Position numbers and translations under genes: made by a program
NCBI GenBank assembly: GCA_947095535.1
Contig: OX352773.1
Span: 130,477,781-130,541,780 of the forward strand
From: Poecilobothrus nobilitatus
Lineage: Eukaryota > Arthropoda > Insecta > Diptera > Dolichopodidae
Reading direction: 5' to 3'
Length of the DNA: 64,000 nt
Part shown: piece after piece, positions 19,120 through 31,740 of the stretch
Layout: every line of letters starts with the position of its first letter
Numbering within the stretch: position 1 is the first letter of the stretch
Notes under the pieces: model-generated
The model's input: only the letters and a program-made list of their open reading frames with translations
Database searches by the model: none
Told to the model about the DNA's origin: nothing

Positions 19120-20010
19120 AACACAAACTGTTTTGCTTGCCACGATATTCGATAATAATACAGGTTAGCCAAACATTGGAAGCTAGCATGGGACAGTTCC
19201 GAGAATCTTTCGATAGCTATAATACGGTAAAGGCACAACTCGATATTGAGCACGGTCGCACCAATCCGGGGTATCAACTCCGGAAAATATCCCGCGTGTG
19301 GCTCTAATCTGCAATGACAGCCTTAACTCCACCCACCTTGGAGTTTCGGATCTACCCGCGGACAGACTCTATCCCGCTCTATCCCGAGTTAATTCAGTGA
19401 CTATAAAGGACGCATATCCTTTACCACAAATCGATGAAATCAGCTGCCGAAAGCCAGCTACATATCCGGTCTTGATTTGAAAGATGCTTTCTGGAAAGTG
19501 CCACTAGAAGAGGCTTCAAATGAAAAACAGCTTTCCGGTCGGTAGTTTCCGGTCCGGTAGTTGCGCTTTACGGTCGTCCAGCCACCAGACTCTTGGATAT
19601 TCGCCCTATTTCATAACATTCGGTCAGCATATGGTGACTTCAGCTAGTACCTATCAGCTACTGCGGTGGCTGGAAGCTTTAGAGGATGGTCGAGAATACC
19701 TTCAACGTCATGACGTTCAGAGTATTGTACTTAGATGAGGCGCAAAACGTCATGCAAGGAACTTTTGCGGTATAATGTAAGCTCGACTCCAAAACGGTAT
19801 AATTTACGTTCGACGAATATTAGTTTTAGTTCGGGCCAAATTGTGTATAAAAGAAATGTTCAATTGAGCGATCAGGCCAAGGTCTTTAATACTAAATTAG
19901 CTTATAAATTTATAAAGGTTTCAAAGAAAGTGGGTAACTCCGTCTATAAATTAGAGAATTTGGCCGGGAAAAGACTCGGCGTCTTTCATACTAAGGATTT
20001 ACGTCCCTGA
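19120..20010 (+). mobile_element. Ty3/gypsy retrotransposon fragment: RT joined to integrase C-terminus
   Basis: Around 19370-19520 the frame reads SRVNSVTIKDAYPLPQIDEI and, after a small break, LDLKDAFWKVPLEEASKE, the start of a gypsy-type reverse transcriptase (the Asp of motif A is in LDLKDAF). At about 19560 it switches without spacer to an integrase end: HQTLGYSPYFITFGQHMV, then SGQIVYKRNVQLSDQAKVFNTKLA and GVFHTKDLRP up to TGA 20008-20010. The RT core, RNase H and integrase catalytic core are thus deleted (more than 2 kb compared with a normal pol). No LTRs were identified. G+C is visibly higher than in its surroundings. Confidence 0.8.
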
Positions 20011-20403
20011 ATCTCAATGGGAAAAATTTTTATTTTTTTTTAATTATATAAATAAAATTTAAATAGTCTGATTTAGATTTAGATATTACAAGTAACCTGA
20101 AGTAGTAGCTGTTGAAATTTTAGGTTAAAATTAATTAATATGCCGTAGACAGTTTCTACTTTCTAGTTTATTTAAAAATAAATAATAAAATAAATATATC
20201 TGGCATACGCTTTGCTGGTTGTGGCAATTTCTTCCCTCCGTTCGTCCGTTGTTAGTCAGAACTTACTTGAATGTTGTAATGAGCACCGTATAGTTTATCC
20301 ACATACCACAATATGGGGTAAGGGATTGCTTCTTTAATATTTCAAAATTTTAAACTTTCTCATACCTCGTCCAGTGAAATTGAATTTATTTATTTTCAAA
20401 TTC
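20011..20403. other. Non-coding flank between gypsy fragment and SINE
   Basis: AT-rich, no gene seen. It could include remains of a gypsy LTR or 3' UTR, but I found no matching partner. Confidence 0.4.
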
Positions 20404-20415
20404 AATTCTTAGGTA

Positions 20416-20615
20416 GGGGCCTCGGTGACCTAATGGGTAAGAGCGTATAAAATACGCTGTAAACACCGAGGGAGCGTGGGTTCGAATCCCACACACGTCG
20501 TAAGAGGTATTCTTCCTTACGACACTTACAGCCACGCCTGAGCAGGAAAGGCTGAGTAAGTTCTTGTCCACATTTATGTGCAGAGAAATGCATTAAAAAA
20601 AAAAAAGAAAAAAAA
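20416..20615 (+). mobile_element. tRNA-derived SINE with A/B boxes, A tail and 12-bp target duplications
   Basis: A tRNA-like head contains an A-box-like TGACCTAATGGGTAAG and a perfect B box GGTTCGAATCC (20480-20490), followed by a tRNA-unrelated body (CGTCGTAAGAGG...CTTACGACACTTACAGCC) and an A-rich tail. It is flanked by perfect direct repeats AATTCTTAGGTA at 20404-20415 and 20616-20627. RNA polymerase III would start transcription at the head, and a partner LINE would supply reverse transcription. A second copy is at 34936-35133. Confidence 0.92.
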
Positions 20616-20627
20616 AATTCTTAGGTA

Positions 20628-22375
20628 TTAATTTTAATGTCAGAAATGTAAATCAGCCACTATTACGTATCGTTACATGACTAACAATTATTATCTTAGA
20701 CTAGAACCAAAACGTGAATCGATCAGGGGTTGAAAAAAGAAAAAGATGATGGTCATGTGGTTTTTTGAAAAATAAAGAATTTCCGGGGAGGTTTTTTTTT
20801 GGTTTTTTGGTAGTTCGTGAGTCTGACGTGGCGTGAAGATTTCTAAAGAAACACGCGGGGATTAAATTCTTAAAATAAGGAAGAATAGACAATATTAAAA
20901 AACTTGAGAATTATAATAATAAAATTATATAAAATTAAAATTAAATAAATAAAACAAAAAAAAATTGTGTAAAAAAAAAGGGTAAACACTAAAAATTTGT
21001 ATTAACAACAAAAAACTTTTATTCATAATATCATTACTGGGCAAAAGGAATTAACTTAAGTGCATTTTTCAATATAAAAATTTAATTTTGGGATATAATA
21101 AAAATATAATATATAATGATAATAAAAAATTAATTTAAAAAAAAAACCCAAAAAGAAGTGTAATAATAATTATAGTTATTAATATTTTAAGTAAAATTAA
21201 TAAATTCATGATAGCAAAAAGTTTTATTGGAGTTGACAATTAATTACAAAAATAAACGAAATGAATTTGAAAGGAAAATGTATATTATATTTAGTAAGTC
21301 TAAATTAAAAGATATTACAATTTAAAAATAAAAATAAAAATTGATGCTAAAAATAGACAAACTAAAAGAAATAGTTTCTGCAAATGTACTTATGATGTAT
21401 ATATACTCATAGAGTGTAAGTAAACCTAGTTGAAATGAACTAAAATAAAAAAAAATAAAAAATAAAAATTTTTAATAAAGATCGAAGCAATATTAAGTTG
21501 GAGAAAAACAAAACTAAATGTATGAATTAGAAACCACAAAAAAAAAAAATTTTTTTAAATAATATATATTATATACATATATTATATTTATATCCAATAA
21601 TTATATATATTTTTAAATTATTCATACATATATACTCGTACATAAAAGAAAAGAGAATTCAAGAAAAAAAAGAAGATCAGCTGGAAATTATTTTGTCAGA
21701 AAAAAATTGTTTAGTTTAAAGTTTAGCATGGAGTTGGTTTGTAACCGAAAATAAGCTCGCATGTGGACGATGAGGAAATAATAGGGGCAAGAGCTCAAAT
21801 AAGGTTATTTTTTTATGCTAGGTTAGATTAATTCAGGTCTAGGTTGCCCGAATAGAATGATATTGAATGATATATATGCAGTATGTTTTTTTTAAGGCAG
21901 AATCACCGTCATTTTTACGCAAAAACTTTTCTAATTTTCAAATAGTATTTGCAAAATATATGTTTGCCAAATGTCTTTTTGTGAAATGTCTCATTATGCC
22001 AAACAACCATTTGTAAAATGGTCAAATATGTCAAATGTAAAAATACGAAATGACCTTTTTGTCATAAGATATTATATTCAGCAAAAGTACAAAAGTACTA
22101 ATGTTTAAGACCTTAATTAGAGTGTATGGCCATTATAATTTATAGTAAAATATGTATGTTTTTTTATTGCTATGCTATCACAATTTTTCAGGTTCTTTAC
22201 TTTTACATATTTAACTTACTTCATTTCATTAATTTCGTTATTAATTGACTTACATTTATTTAATTACTTATTTTGACTTCAATTTACTAATTTAATTACT
22301 TTTTATTTAATTACTTTAATTTTTGTTTTTAATTGACTGCTAGCAACATATATTTAAACTTATATTTAAATTCTA
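20628..22375. other. AT-rich non-coding stretch
   Basis: No ORF, RNA or transposon domain recognised. There are many homopolymer runs and (TA)-rich patches (21560-21640). Confidence 0.4.
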
Positions 22376-23065
22376 AAACATTATCAATGTCTTAAAAATT
22401 TTCTGGAGTTCATTATACGCCTTTAAACAATGAAATAAGCAATTATTAATTTGATTATTGGTTCTAAAACGTGATAAATAAAAGTGTGGTTTATTACGCG
22501 TATTGTAATTATGTAATTCGATTCTTCTATTCAGAATAAAATTATCTTTTATTTGATTATTTATTTGTTTAAAAGCAAGAAGGTAAAGTTCAACTTTACC
22601 TATACTGTAAAGACTAATATACTGACCAGTATATAACATGATCGTTGGATGTCGAATTGGAAGTTGACGAATAATTTCAATTCACTTTTTGTGTAATGTT
22701 TTAACTTGATCATATAAATTTTGGAAGCTCTATTCCTAATCGGATTAAGATAGCAAATATGATTTTTGATATAAGACGAGTAAATTGTGTATAAGGCTTC
22801 AAACGATCGATACTTTCTCAGTCTACGCAAAATGAATGAATAAGGTGCTATGTGTTTTTTTTATAATATGTTCTATATGGTTACTCCAGTTGAATTTTCT
22901 ATCAAATATCAATCCTTAATAATTGAAACTATCTACAACTTCAATCATTACATTTCTGTATAGAAAATTTGGTCTGATATTAGACGATCTGTATTCGAAG
23001 AACATTACTTTAGTTTTTTTTATGTTAAAACTAAGGCAGTGCTTTGTTAGCTAATTCTTTATTCT
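22376..23065 (-). pseudogene. LINE fragment: RT thumb/C-terminal end of ORF2
   Basis: Read on the minus strand from about 23065: SFNIKKTKVMFFEYRSS, then FDRKFNWSNHIEH, then LRRLRKYRSFEALYTIYSSYI, a stop/shift region, and LNRRIELHNYNTRNKPHFYLSRFRTN. It is the C-terminal third of a Jockey/CR1-group ORF2, clearly related to the LINE end at 3-551 (shared LNRR.E.HN.NTRNK block). Several stops and shifts show that it is dead. Confidence 0.75.
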
Positions 23066-23569
23066 CCTTCAAAAATATAAGATATTTCTTAAGGCTAAAT
23101 TATATAATTTAATTAATTTCGTTTTTATTTGTATTTTTTATTTTTTTTATTTTTATTTATTATTAAATATGTAAGAGAATTGTTTAGGACACTTTATATA
23201 ACTAAGTTATAGTGGTAAGTGCTACATAGGTACTTTAAATCAAAAATCCTTTTAAAATTAATTAATTAAGGGTGACTATAGTTTGAATAAAATTTCATAA
23301 ATTAATTATTAAAATAAAGAGAACAAAAAGTTTGAATTCAACAGTCTAAAAAATATTAGGTTTAGGTTAGGTAAGTTATAAGTTTTGAATGTATGTAATT
23401 ATTAAATTTAAACTACGAAAACATAAAAAATAAACAAATAAATTATTTTATAGAATGTAGCAAAAAAGGTAATAAGCGTATCATATACATTAAATCATCG
23501 TAAAATAAACAACAGAAAATTATAACAAAAATAAGTGTAAGTATGTACACAGAAGGTTTAGGTTAAAGC
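23066..23569. other. Non-coding gap between two minus-strand LINE fragments
   Basis: AT-rich; it may contain the 3' UTR of the LINE that ends at 23570. Nothing else is seen. Confidence 0.4.
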
Positions 23570-25310
23570 TCTTAACAAAACCTCAATTTCATCATGACCC
23601 ATATTTATTAACCATAGTTTTAATTTGTTTAGTAACATCTTTTGATTTCGGATATTTTTAATTGAAAGCGGAAGTTTATTGTACAATCTATATGAAACAA
23701 TGTTATACGAGTTTTAATAACTAGCTGTTCTAAATATAGGTATATTAACTCTTCGATGTTGGTTAGTTCTAAGATTTTATTGTAAATTTATACGCAAATT
23801 TGATTCTATAGGTTTGTTTGTGATGTATTTCTTTATCGTAGTAAAAAAGTATAGGTGTCTGATTAGCAATATTTTTGGTTGTTGAAATAATTCCATGCTT
23901 TAATGGCTGCGATTTCTGTTACATATACTTCTTATAACATATTTCTGGAGGATAAGTAGTGGTTTAATTTTATTTTGAAATTCACCTCCCCAGCAACTTA
24001 TTCCATACTGTATTTTCGAGTGTATTAAACTATAGTAAACCATTTTCAGTATTCCTAAAGAACAAAGTTTTCTTAAGTTATAAAAAGTACGAAGGGTAGA
24101 TCTCAGATAGCTTTTTAAGGAATTTGTATGTTTAGACCAATTTAGATTTTGATCTATAGTTATTCCTAAGTATTTAAATTCACTTACTGGCTCAATTTTA
24201 AAGCAATGAGAGGAACAAAACCCGTTCTCATTAAAATTTTTACCTGACATGTTACATAAGTTGCTTTTCAGCATAAACTTGGTACAGTTAGCTGCATGAT
24301 ATTTTAAGTATATGGGTAAAGATTCTTGTCTAGTTAATTTCAGACATAAGATTCAAAAGACTATTTATATGAAAAAGCCAAGTTATCTGCGAAAGCCGTT
24401 ATCTTTCCGTAGAATTTTTACTTGAAGATCGAGTTAATGTAGATCAGAAATAAGATGAGTCCAAGAACTGAGCCTTGCGGCACTCTAAGTTTAATATACC
24501 GGGGTTCACTCATTTTATCTTTTATTTTGACCCTTTGTTTGCTTTTGTCCAAATATGATTTGAACCAATGCAGCATAAATCCTCTAAATCCGGCATTATA
24601 AAGTTTCGTTAAGAGAATGCTGTGGTCAACTGTATCAAATGCCTTAATAACAACAACAAAAAGTCCTGTACAAAGCTTCTTTTCATCTAGAGCCTTGTTT
24701 ATATTAGAACAAAATTCAATTAGAGCATCCTCTGTGGAAACTCCTGCCCTAAACCCATATTGTTCCTAACTGAAAAACTCACTTTTATTTAGAAATTTGA
24801 GCATCCCTATTTTTATAGCCTTTTCAAATATTTTATTAACTGCTGATAGCAATGAATCACCCTTCTTAAAAATTGAAGCAACAATTGATTGTTTTAATGC
24901 ATCTGAAAACGTGCCGCAAAGAATACTTTTGTTAAGTAAATGGGCAAGGACATCAGATATGTTATGGCAGATACTTATGAGTAGTATATTTGTAAATTTG
25001 TCGGCACCACCTTAGTTAAAGTTATTAAGTTAGTATGGATCAAATGAAAAGCTGTTACTCATAAAATTATCATTAACAAAATTTAAGTCACAATTGTTAC
25101 AGTAAAGTGAACTTTCACATGGAATAGTATTTTCTGCGATTGAACTGAAATAATCATTAAACTCTTCAGCAATAATTGCATTGTCAGATGTTATAGAATT
25201 ATCGTTCATAGAAAGTACAATATCCTCATGCGGTTTATTTTTTATTAAACTATTTATAAGACCGCATCGTCCGTAAAAAGTGGGAGGCATTCATCTATGT
25301 AAATTTAAAA
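23570..25310 (-). pseudogene. LINE ORF2 reverse transcriptase, minus strand, 5'-truncated and decayed
   Basis: From right to left it reads: linker (SMNDNSITSDNAIIAEEFNDYFSSI), RT fingers (SIVASIFKKGD, EQYGFRAGVSTEDALIEF), motif A region (KAFDTVDHSILL), VPQGSVLG (motif B), ITAFADNLAFSY (motif C, with the second Asp replaced by Asn), then KIEPVSEFKYLGITIDQNLNW and the C-terminal YGISCWGG and RLYNKLPLSI segments. The replaced catalytic Asp and several stops show that it is inactive. Jockey/CR1 group. Confidence 0.8.
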
Positions 25311-26640
25311 AAGGTCTGGACCCAATATAGAGCCTTAGGGAACGTCTTTGACAATTAATTTTACATTAATCATGCTACAAATGGCTCCTATGCGAACCTC
25401 CTACTTTCGGTTTCGCAGATATGATTTAAAGTATTCCAACTGAATGTTTGAAAAATTAAGTTTTGAAAGCTATACTAGTATAGTAAAAAATCATAATCGA
25501 CATAATCAAAAGTCTTTTGTAAGTCTAAAAAGATATAAATTACGTATTTTCATATATCTTTATTTTTTGAAATAAAGTTAGTTAAACTTAGGGAAGTAGC
25601 GGTTGTATTAGATCTTTCTTCAAATCTGTATTGCGCTTCGCTTAAAATACTATTATTACTCATGAAAGAGTTTAATCTGTTTTTAATAATAATTTCAAGG
25701 ATTTTCGAGAGGGCTGGTAGAATATATATAGGCCTATAATTTGAGCAACTCGTTTTATTACAATGTTATTATCCGGTATATTAATTTCTTTAGTTATGTT
25801 AAAAAAGAAGTTATTGCAAGCCTCGGTAATATCTTTATCATTTTTTAACATTTTATTATTCTGGCATATAACTTTGATATGATTTTTCGAGTCAACACTG
25901 TCAGAATTAAACATAATTTGTTTATATAAGTGACAAAGTTTTCCAGGGTTTCTTTTTGCTATAATAATGTATCAGAATAGAATTTGTTTTTAGCTTTATT
26001 CATTAAAACTTTAACCCTATCTCTATATTGAACGTACAGACAATTAACATAAGAATCACCTGGATATTTTAATCCCTAATTTTCATTACAGTTAGAATAT
26101 CTTCAGTGATCCACTCCTTTTTTCATCGCCTGGTGTGGTTATTTTCAATACGTTGTGCATTGTTTTTTATTAAAAAACTCAAGTCATCAACAGCTTCATC
26201 AAAATCATCATATGTATTAAGGTACCTCAAAATATTGTTACTACTAATATTCGAGTAGTTCAGAATAGTTTTATAACAGATTTTACTACGACTTAATATT
26301 TCTTATCTAGAACATCTGTAACAAAATGATCAATTGACGTTATTTCCTATCCTAGTTGCATATTTTTCCGAAATGTTGTTACCAATTAAAAAGCCATTGC
26401 TCAATAGGGTAGTATAATATGATTGTATCTTACACCTATTAACTTTTAGTAAATTAAAATTCATACCGGCTATTACCATATATCTTTTGTAACTGTAGGT
26501 TAGTTCATCAAGTCTATTAATGAAATTAGCAGGCTCGTTTGATGAGATATATACACCTATAATATTAATTTATGGGTTTTATAAAATTAATTAAAAAGCT
26601 GTCGAAAATGATCGTCACAGAAAACGGCTCCTGAAAATAT
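25311..26640 (-). pseudogene. Second minus-strand LINE ORF2 fragment (endonuclease to RT)
   Basis: Read on the minus strand from about 26640: YISSNEPANFINRLDEL, MVIAGMNFNLLKVN (degenerate GDFN of an AP-endonuclease), TRIGNNVN...IDHFV, a long decayed linker, MFNSDSVDSKNHIKVICQNN, FLDLQKTFDYVDY (RT motif A) and VP.GSILGPDLF (motif B) near 25330. It abuts the previous LINE fragment without spacer, so the two are truncated relics lying side by side or nested. Many stops. Confidence 0.7.
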
Positions 26641-28209
26641 ATGAAATTTCATTATCAGATATACGAATCTTTTATTAAATGTAGGAAAGACCTTTTTCAA
26701 AGTACATTTTAAATACAAATAAATTCAGCAAATTTTTTTCACGCAAAAAAACAAACGCAAAGGACTTGAAAGTAGTTTTGTTAAATATTAAGTTACAATT
26801 TTGATATGTCAACTGAATTTGTGATAATATGATATAGAAAAATTTAAAATTTTATTTTAAAATAAAATTCGAGATATTTGGGTACGTTATCATCATTACG
26901 AAAACACTAAAATTGATAAAAATATTTTTAGAAAAAATAGCACTTTAATAGGTGTCATGCAGTTTCAAGTGTCATATTCTTTTAAATTTCGTGTTCAATT
27001 TCCTCAAAGAAAAGAAATTCCTCACTTTTCGCCTCGAGCTAAAAGGTGAAAACACATACAGAGCGATGATGGCATTGGACAAATTTTATCGGTGAGAGGC
27101 TCGAAAATTTCGCGATAAAACAGATGTTAATATATTGATAATATTTTTTTAAACTAAAAAAATGGAGTGTTAAATTTTGAAAAATATTTAAATTATTTCG
27201 ATTATTGGAATTGTTTTAAATGTAAAACAAAAATTTTTTCTTAGCCGTTGGTGACCAACCGGTAAGAGAAATGAATGAAAATCGGGAAGAATGGATGCAA
27301 CAAAAAAATTAATAAACTTAAGAAAAGTGGTACTAACTTTTCTCTATTTTCTACTCTGTGCTTAGATTTTTATGTTTTTTTTTCTATTACAAGAAGTAAG
27401 TAATTTCCAATTCATTATAAAGCGACTGGTTCTAATTGGTGGCATAATAGAAAAATATGTATGTGTCTGTTTCAAATAATAATTTTCCAAATGATTTCTT
27501 CTCTGACGATTAACGTTTTTTTACTGATGCTGATATAAAAATCATACTTTTAGGGAGTTTATTTAGTGGGAAATCGGTACGATAACGTAAATTTTTTTGC
27601 ATTTACATAGGAATTGTGCAATTGCACAGGTGATTTTCTAGTAGGTATATATTCTTTATACATTTCGGAAAAGACATACATATGATGCCAATATTTTTGT
27701 ATTTTCCTTTTGAACTGAGCCCTACCAAAGATTATATAAAGTATACATTATATTATAATCTTTGGTACTACTATATATTATTCTTACTCAATCGTACAAC
27801 TTTCAGAAAAGAAAGTAAAAGTAGAGTTTAATAAACTCCATAACCTCACAATTAGCGTTTCGAAATGCACTTTTAAACTAACAGTTAATTTTTTTAGTTA
27901 AGTTTAGTTAGTAGTTAAAAATTTATTTTTTTTTCATACAAAATTTCAATATAATAACAAATTATTTGAACTTTTAGGTTTTAGTTTTTATGTACATATC
28001 TCTGCATAAATTGTTGAGGATTACAAAAAAATTGAAATAAATAAAAAATATAACGGTTCCGCAAAGAACTTATTTATATGATATTGGCAGACATAAAGGG
28101 TCTTTCAAATTGAATTTTCAAAAGTAGGCGGCTGTGTAACACACTTCAAACATTGAACGCACCCATAATATATATCATTTTAACAGTTGAAGGTTTCCCA
28201 TTTATAAAA
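26641..28209. other. Non-coding AT-rich stretch with one long hairpin
   Basis: No gene seen. At 27723-27767 a perfect 14-bp inverted repeat (TACCAAAGATTATA / TATAATCTTTGGTA) surrounds a 17-nt spacer. The segment near 28030-28085 resembles 37085-37150, indicating a shared repeat. Confidence 0.45.
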
Positions 28210-28545
28210 ATGGAGTCGTATACATTACAACAATGTGTTGAAATTATTGAATTATTTTAAGAAAATGGTCGTTCTGTAAGAAATGTATTTCGCAAATTAC
28301 GCTATGTTTATGGTTGACATAATCGTTCAGCTGAGCAACAAATTGATAATATTGTGCGGAAATTTCAAGAAACTGATGTAGTACAAGATTGAGAAAGACT
28401 TCAGTATGCTCATGCCGGTCGCTCACTAGAAAATATTGGTACTGTGAGTGATAGTGTTACAGCTGACCCCATTATGTCAATTTCCCGACGTCCAAACAAT
28501 TGGGACTTCTGAGTCAACTGTATGGCGTATTATGAACGTATGGCG
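28210..28545 (+). pseudogene. HTH domain of an insect IS630/Tc1-mariner-type transposase, decayed
   Basis: From ATG 28210 the frame reads LQQCVEIIELF, stop, ENGRSVRNVFRKLRYVYG, stop, HNRSAEQQIDNIVRKFQET, stop, HAGRSLENIGTVSDSV and SISRRP. This is the paired helix-turn-helix DNA-binding N-terminus of a common insect transposase (DUF4817-like: 'IIxxFYxNxxSVxxxxRxL...FNRPTExxIxxIVxKFE'). At least four in-frame stops and the loss of the DDE catalytic region make it a relic. Confidence 0.75.
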
Positions 28546-29383
28546 TATTTGAGCAATTGGCAAATCAAACCGTTTAGACAGGACAACGGAAAAACAAAAA
28601 AGATTTAAAAAGCTCTCGTACCGTAATGGGTTAATGAACCGAAGCCCGATATAGCCCATAACTCCTTCCAGGGTCGTAGAAATGTTCCTGCAAAATTTGG
28701 TTGCAATCGGACTAATAGTTTTTACGTGAATCCGGCCCAAACAAACAAACTAACAGAATTTCTTCCTTATATATTAGATTAGAGGAAGATAGATAAGAAT
28801 AATCTGGCTGGGTAGGACGGAATATTCTACCTAATTCTATTTTTATTAGTTTGCCGTATAAAATTCTAAACAATTTTTCGTGTATTATTGTGTACATACC
28901 CAAAAATAAAAGTATGTAATAAGTAGTACTACGCTGATTAATTGAAGTTGGAGCTGAAGGTGGGAGTGAGCTTCTTGTACTTCAATGCAATTTTAATGAA
29001 AAAGTAAATTTCTAATAAGACATTTAAAGTGATTGTTTTTAAATACATGGGAAAGCATCAGGAAAACCATGAAATCTTTATAAACTGGATTTTCCAAACT
29101 CATAACACATACAAATAATAACTTCATATTAATAGAGTAGGTACCTATAAGATTATTAATATAGTATAAAAATAATTTCCATTGCTTATTAAAACCAATA
29201 TATCAAATTATGTTTAAAACACATTTTTGAAATTCTACAGAATATCTATTTTTGAATGTGTATTTTTTATTTATATTACTAATATTAATATCTATTTTCG
29301 AATGTGTATATAATAGCTGTTTACTTCGCATTTTATTTAACATAAAGAAAGAAGAATGTGCGCGAAATTTAAGACATACTTAC
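28546..29383. other. Repeat-derived tail and non-coding flank
   Basis: 28600-28790 contains CAAAATTTGGTTGCAATCGG and GAATCCGGCCCAAACAAAC, phrases that recur in insect interspersed repeats. The remainder to 29383 is AT-rich and, given the adjacent exon, may be intron. Confidence 0.4.
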
Positions 29384-29620
29384 CAATGCAAGCTCCATTG
29401 TATGCTACACCAACAGATCTGCCCGTTAAACATATTTGACGATTTAAATGACATACACTATTATATGTTTGGCCATCATAACCACAAACCTGGGCGGATT
29501 TATTTTTTTCTAAAATATCATCAATCGGACATATAATACTGCATTTAATACAATGTGGTAATCCATATTGATCCTCAACACATGTCATATTATGTTGACA
29601 TCTTACATTTTTGCAAGAAG
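29384..29620 (-). CDS. Internal exon of a follistatin-like gene (FOLN plus Kazal domain)
   Basis: Minus strand, 237 nt. The acceptor (TTTAATTTAG|CT) borders 29620 and the donor (CATTG|GTAAGT) borders 29384; both introns are phase 1, so the exon is symmetric. The translation has ten or more cysteines: an EGF-like follistatin N-terminal module (SCKNVRCQHNMTCVEDQYG...CIKC), a short linker (CPIDDILEKNKSAQ), then a Kazal module (VCGYDGQTYNSVCHLNRQ...GVAYNGACIG). Kazal/FOLN pairs occur in follistatin, agrin, SPARC and related secreted proteins; the closest by feel is insect follistatin, which binds activin-type ligands. No lesion is seen, and both splice sites are canonical, so it is probably a live host gene. 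No other exon was found in the window. Confidence 0.8.
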
Positions 29621-31740
29621 CTAAATTAAAAAAAAAATGTAGATTTAGTCATATAATAATACATTATTGTTAAATTATAATAAATTCCATATAAAAAGAT
29701 TATTTGTTTTTAAATACATTGTTAACATCATTAGTGAAATATCAAAGTAAAACACAAAACTTAAAGCTCCAACATTATATTTTTACATGTGCCAACAGCT
29801 TTTTTAATTACGTAAGATTCCCAATTAAAGAAATTAAATTTTGATTTTTTCTTAAATTTTCTTAAAAATTATTACAAAAAAAATTACAAATTATAGTACA
29901 AAACTTTACTTATGTATTTATTTTATTAATTTATTTATTTTCTTTTGTATGCTACATTCTAATTTATTTAGATTAATAAATTAGATTATAAAATAATATA
30001 GAGTTTTCTTATAATATATAATTAGTATAATATAATTAAATTAAAAATAAGTACTTATACATGTCTTATAAATTATAAGTATAATACCATATTGTAATAT
30101 ATAATAAAATAATAATAAAATATAATTCTTGGGTAAGATAATAGATGGCGTAGAACTAAGAAACTCCTAGTCTTATACAATAGCTACAGCCGAGTAATCA
30201 ATGGCTTAGTGAAAAAATGATTCCAGAAACTGAAGCTTAGTCAAATATGAATAATAAATGACTTAGTGGATGTCCTATGTTCCTAATAGGAGTAAGGAAA
30301 CAAAAATTTAACCTTATGACTACAATTAAAATAGAAAAACGACATTTTATATTTCAAAAACAATATTTTTTTTAAATAGTGTTAAAATCTTTATATTATA
30401 ATATGTACTTCATAAAACTAAAATTTTGAAGAAAAAAATAAAAAAAAAATTTAACAAATTTGAAATTATAATTGGTAATTATATAAAAATAAATCGAATA
30501 GTAATTAAATAGACAACATTACATTACATCACAAGTACAAGCTGCGAGATCTAATGAATTCAAATTATAATAAATTATTTGCCTTATTATATTCGAAATT
30601 CATAAGCCAATGTTTGTTTCCTTTAAGAAAGATAGTTAAGTTCCTTATTTGACAATTTGCATGATGTTATAATAAAGACACGTTTAAGAGCTAATGTATG
30701 TATGGAAAAAAAGGATCGTTACATTTTATTAAAAAGATTTTATTTAAAAGGTTTTTTGATATTTGAAGTAATATAGACAACATATTGGTAGAATATTTAC
30801 ATATTGGTAGAATATTTAATATTGATTTAATATTTATTTATTTTTAAACAGTTGAAAGCTAGAGTGTGCTTTGTTTTTTTACAGATTTTTCTCACAGCAC
30901 ATTCATGCAACAAAAGTAAAGGCTAGATTCTATGGAAAAAAATTCACCACAGCGAGATAATCCGTACTGTAATGTCGAATGAGAGATTAGATTCCAAAAC
31001 AAATTTTTAGCAAAAGAGGAATAGAACATAAAATAATTTGATTAGCAGAGATATAATACAATACCAATCTTTCATTATTTCAATATATTACAATCCACTT
31101 TTTAGAAACTATATTTTATTATTTTCATATCTTACAAGAATAAATTTGAATACGTTGCGTCCCATTGAAATGGTTAATAAGACCATTATAATATTAAGGC
31201 CTGCGGCTTTATAACCCGTTACCTATATTAATTTACACTTGCTATATATGGAACTATGTATAACTCTAACTTTTTTAGTTCTTATAAATTCGTTTATTAT
31301 TATAATATTCACAATTAGTACAAGTATCATTTTTGTACTTAAATTTTATATTATCTCACTTGCTGCTAAAAAAAACTTTTTTTATAGTTGTATATGTACT
31401 TTCATATTTTTATACAATATTTTAAAAATTTACAACATTTCAATGTACAAAACAATGTTTAGCAAATTTTCTTAATTATAATAAAATATTATTTTATGTT
31501 GCATGTATTTATGTTATGTACATATGCATGTACCTATCACCAAAAACAAAATAACAAAGCGGGGAATAAAACATTATGAGTAGGTAGATTAATAATTTAC
31601 AAACTTTTTTTATTAATTTCTTCTGGCACGTATAAAATATATTCTAATTTAACATATGCATAATTGTATAAGTTGTGTATTTTAAAATGTAAAGTGTGGA
31701 AAATGTAAAATATTGCATGTGAATAAAAGTGAGCACATAA

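Noticed and set aside
19029..19277. 82-codon minus-strand frame spanning the end of duplication unit 2
   Set aside because: It crosses the junction between the Polinton flank and the gypsy fragment and has no recognisable domain.
29252..29536. 94-codon plus-strand frame over the follistatin-like exon
   Set aside because: It is antisense to the FOLN/Kazal exon, which has the cysteine pattern and correct splice sites.
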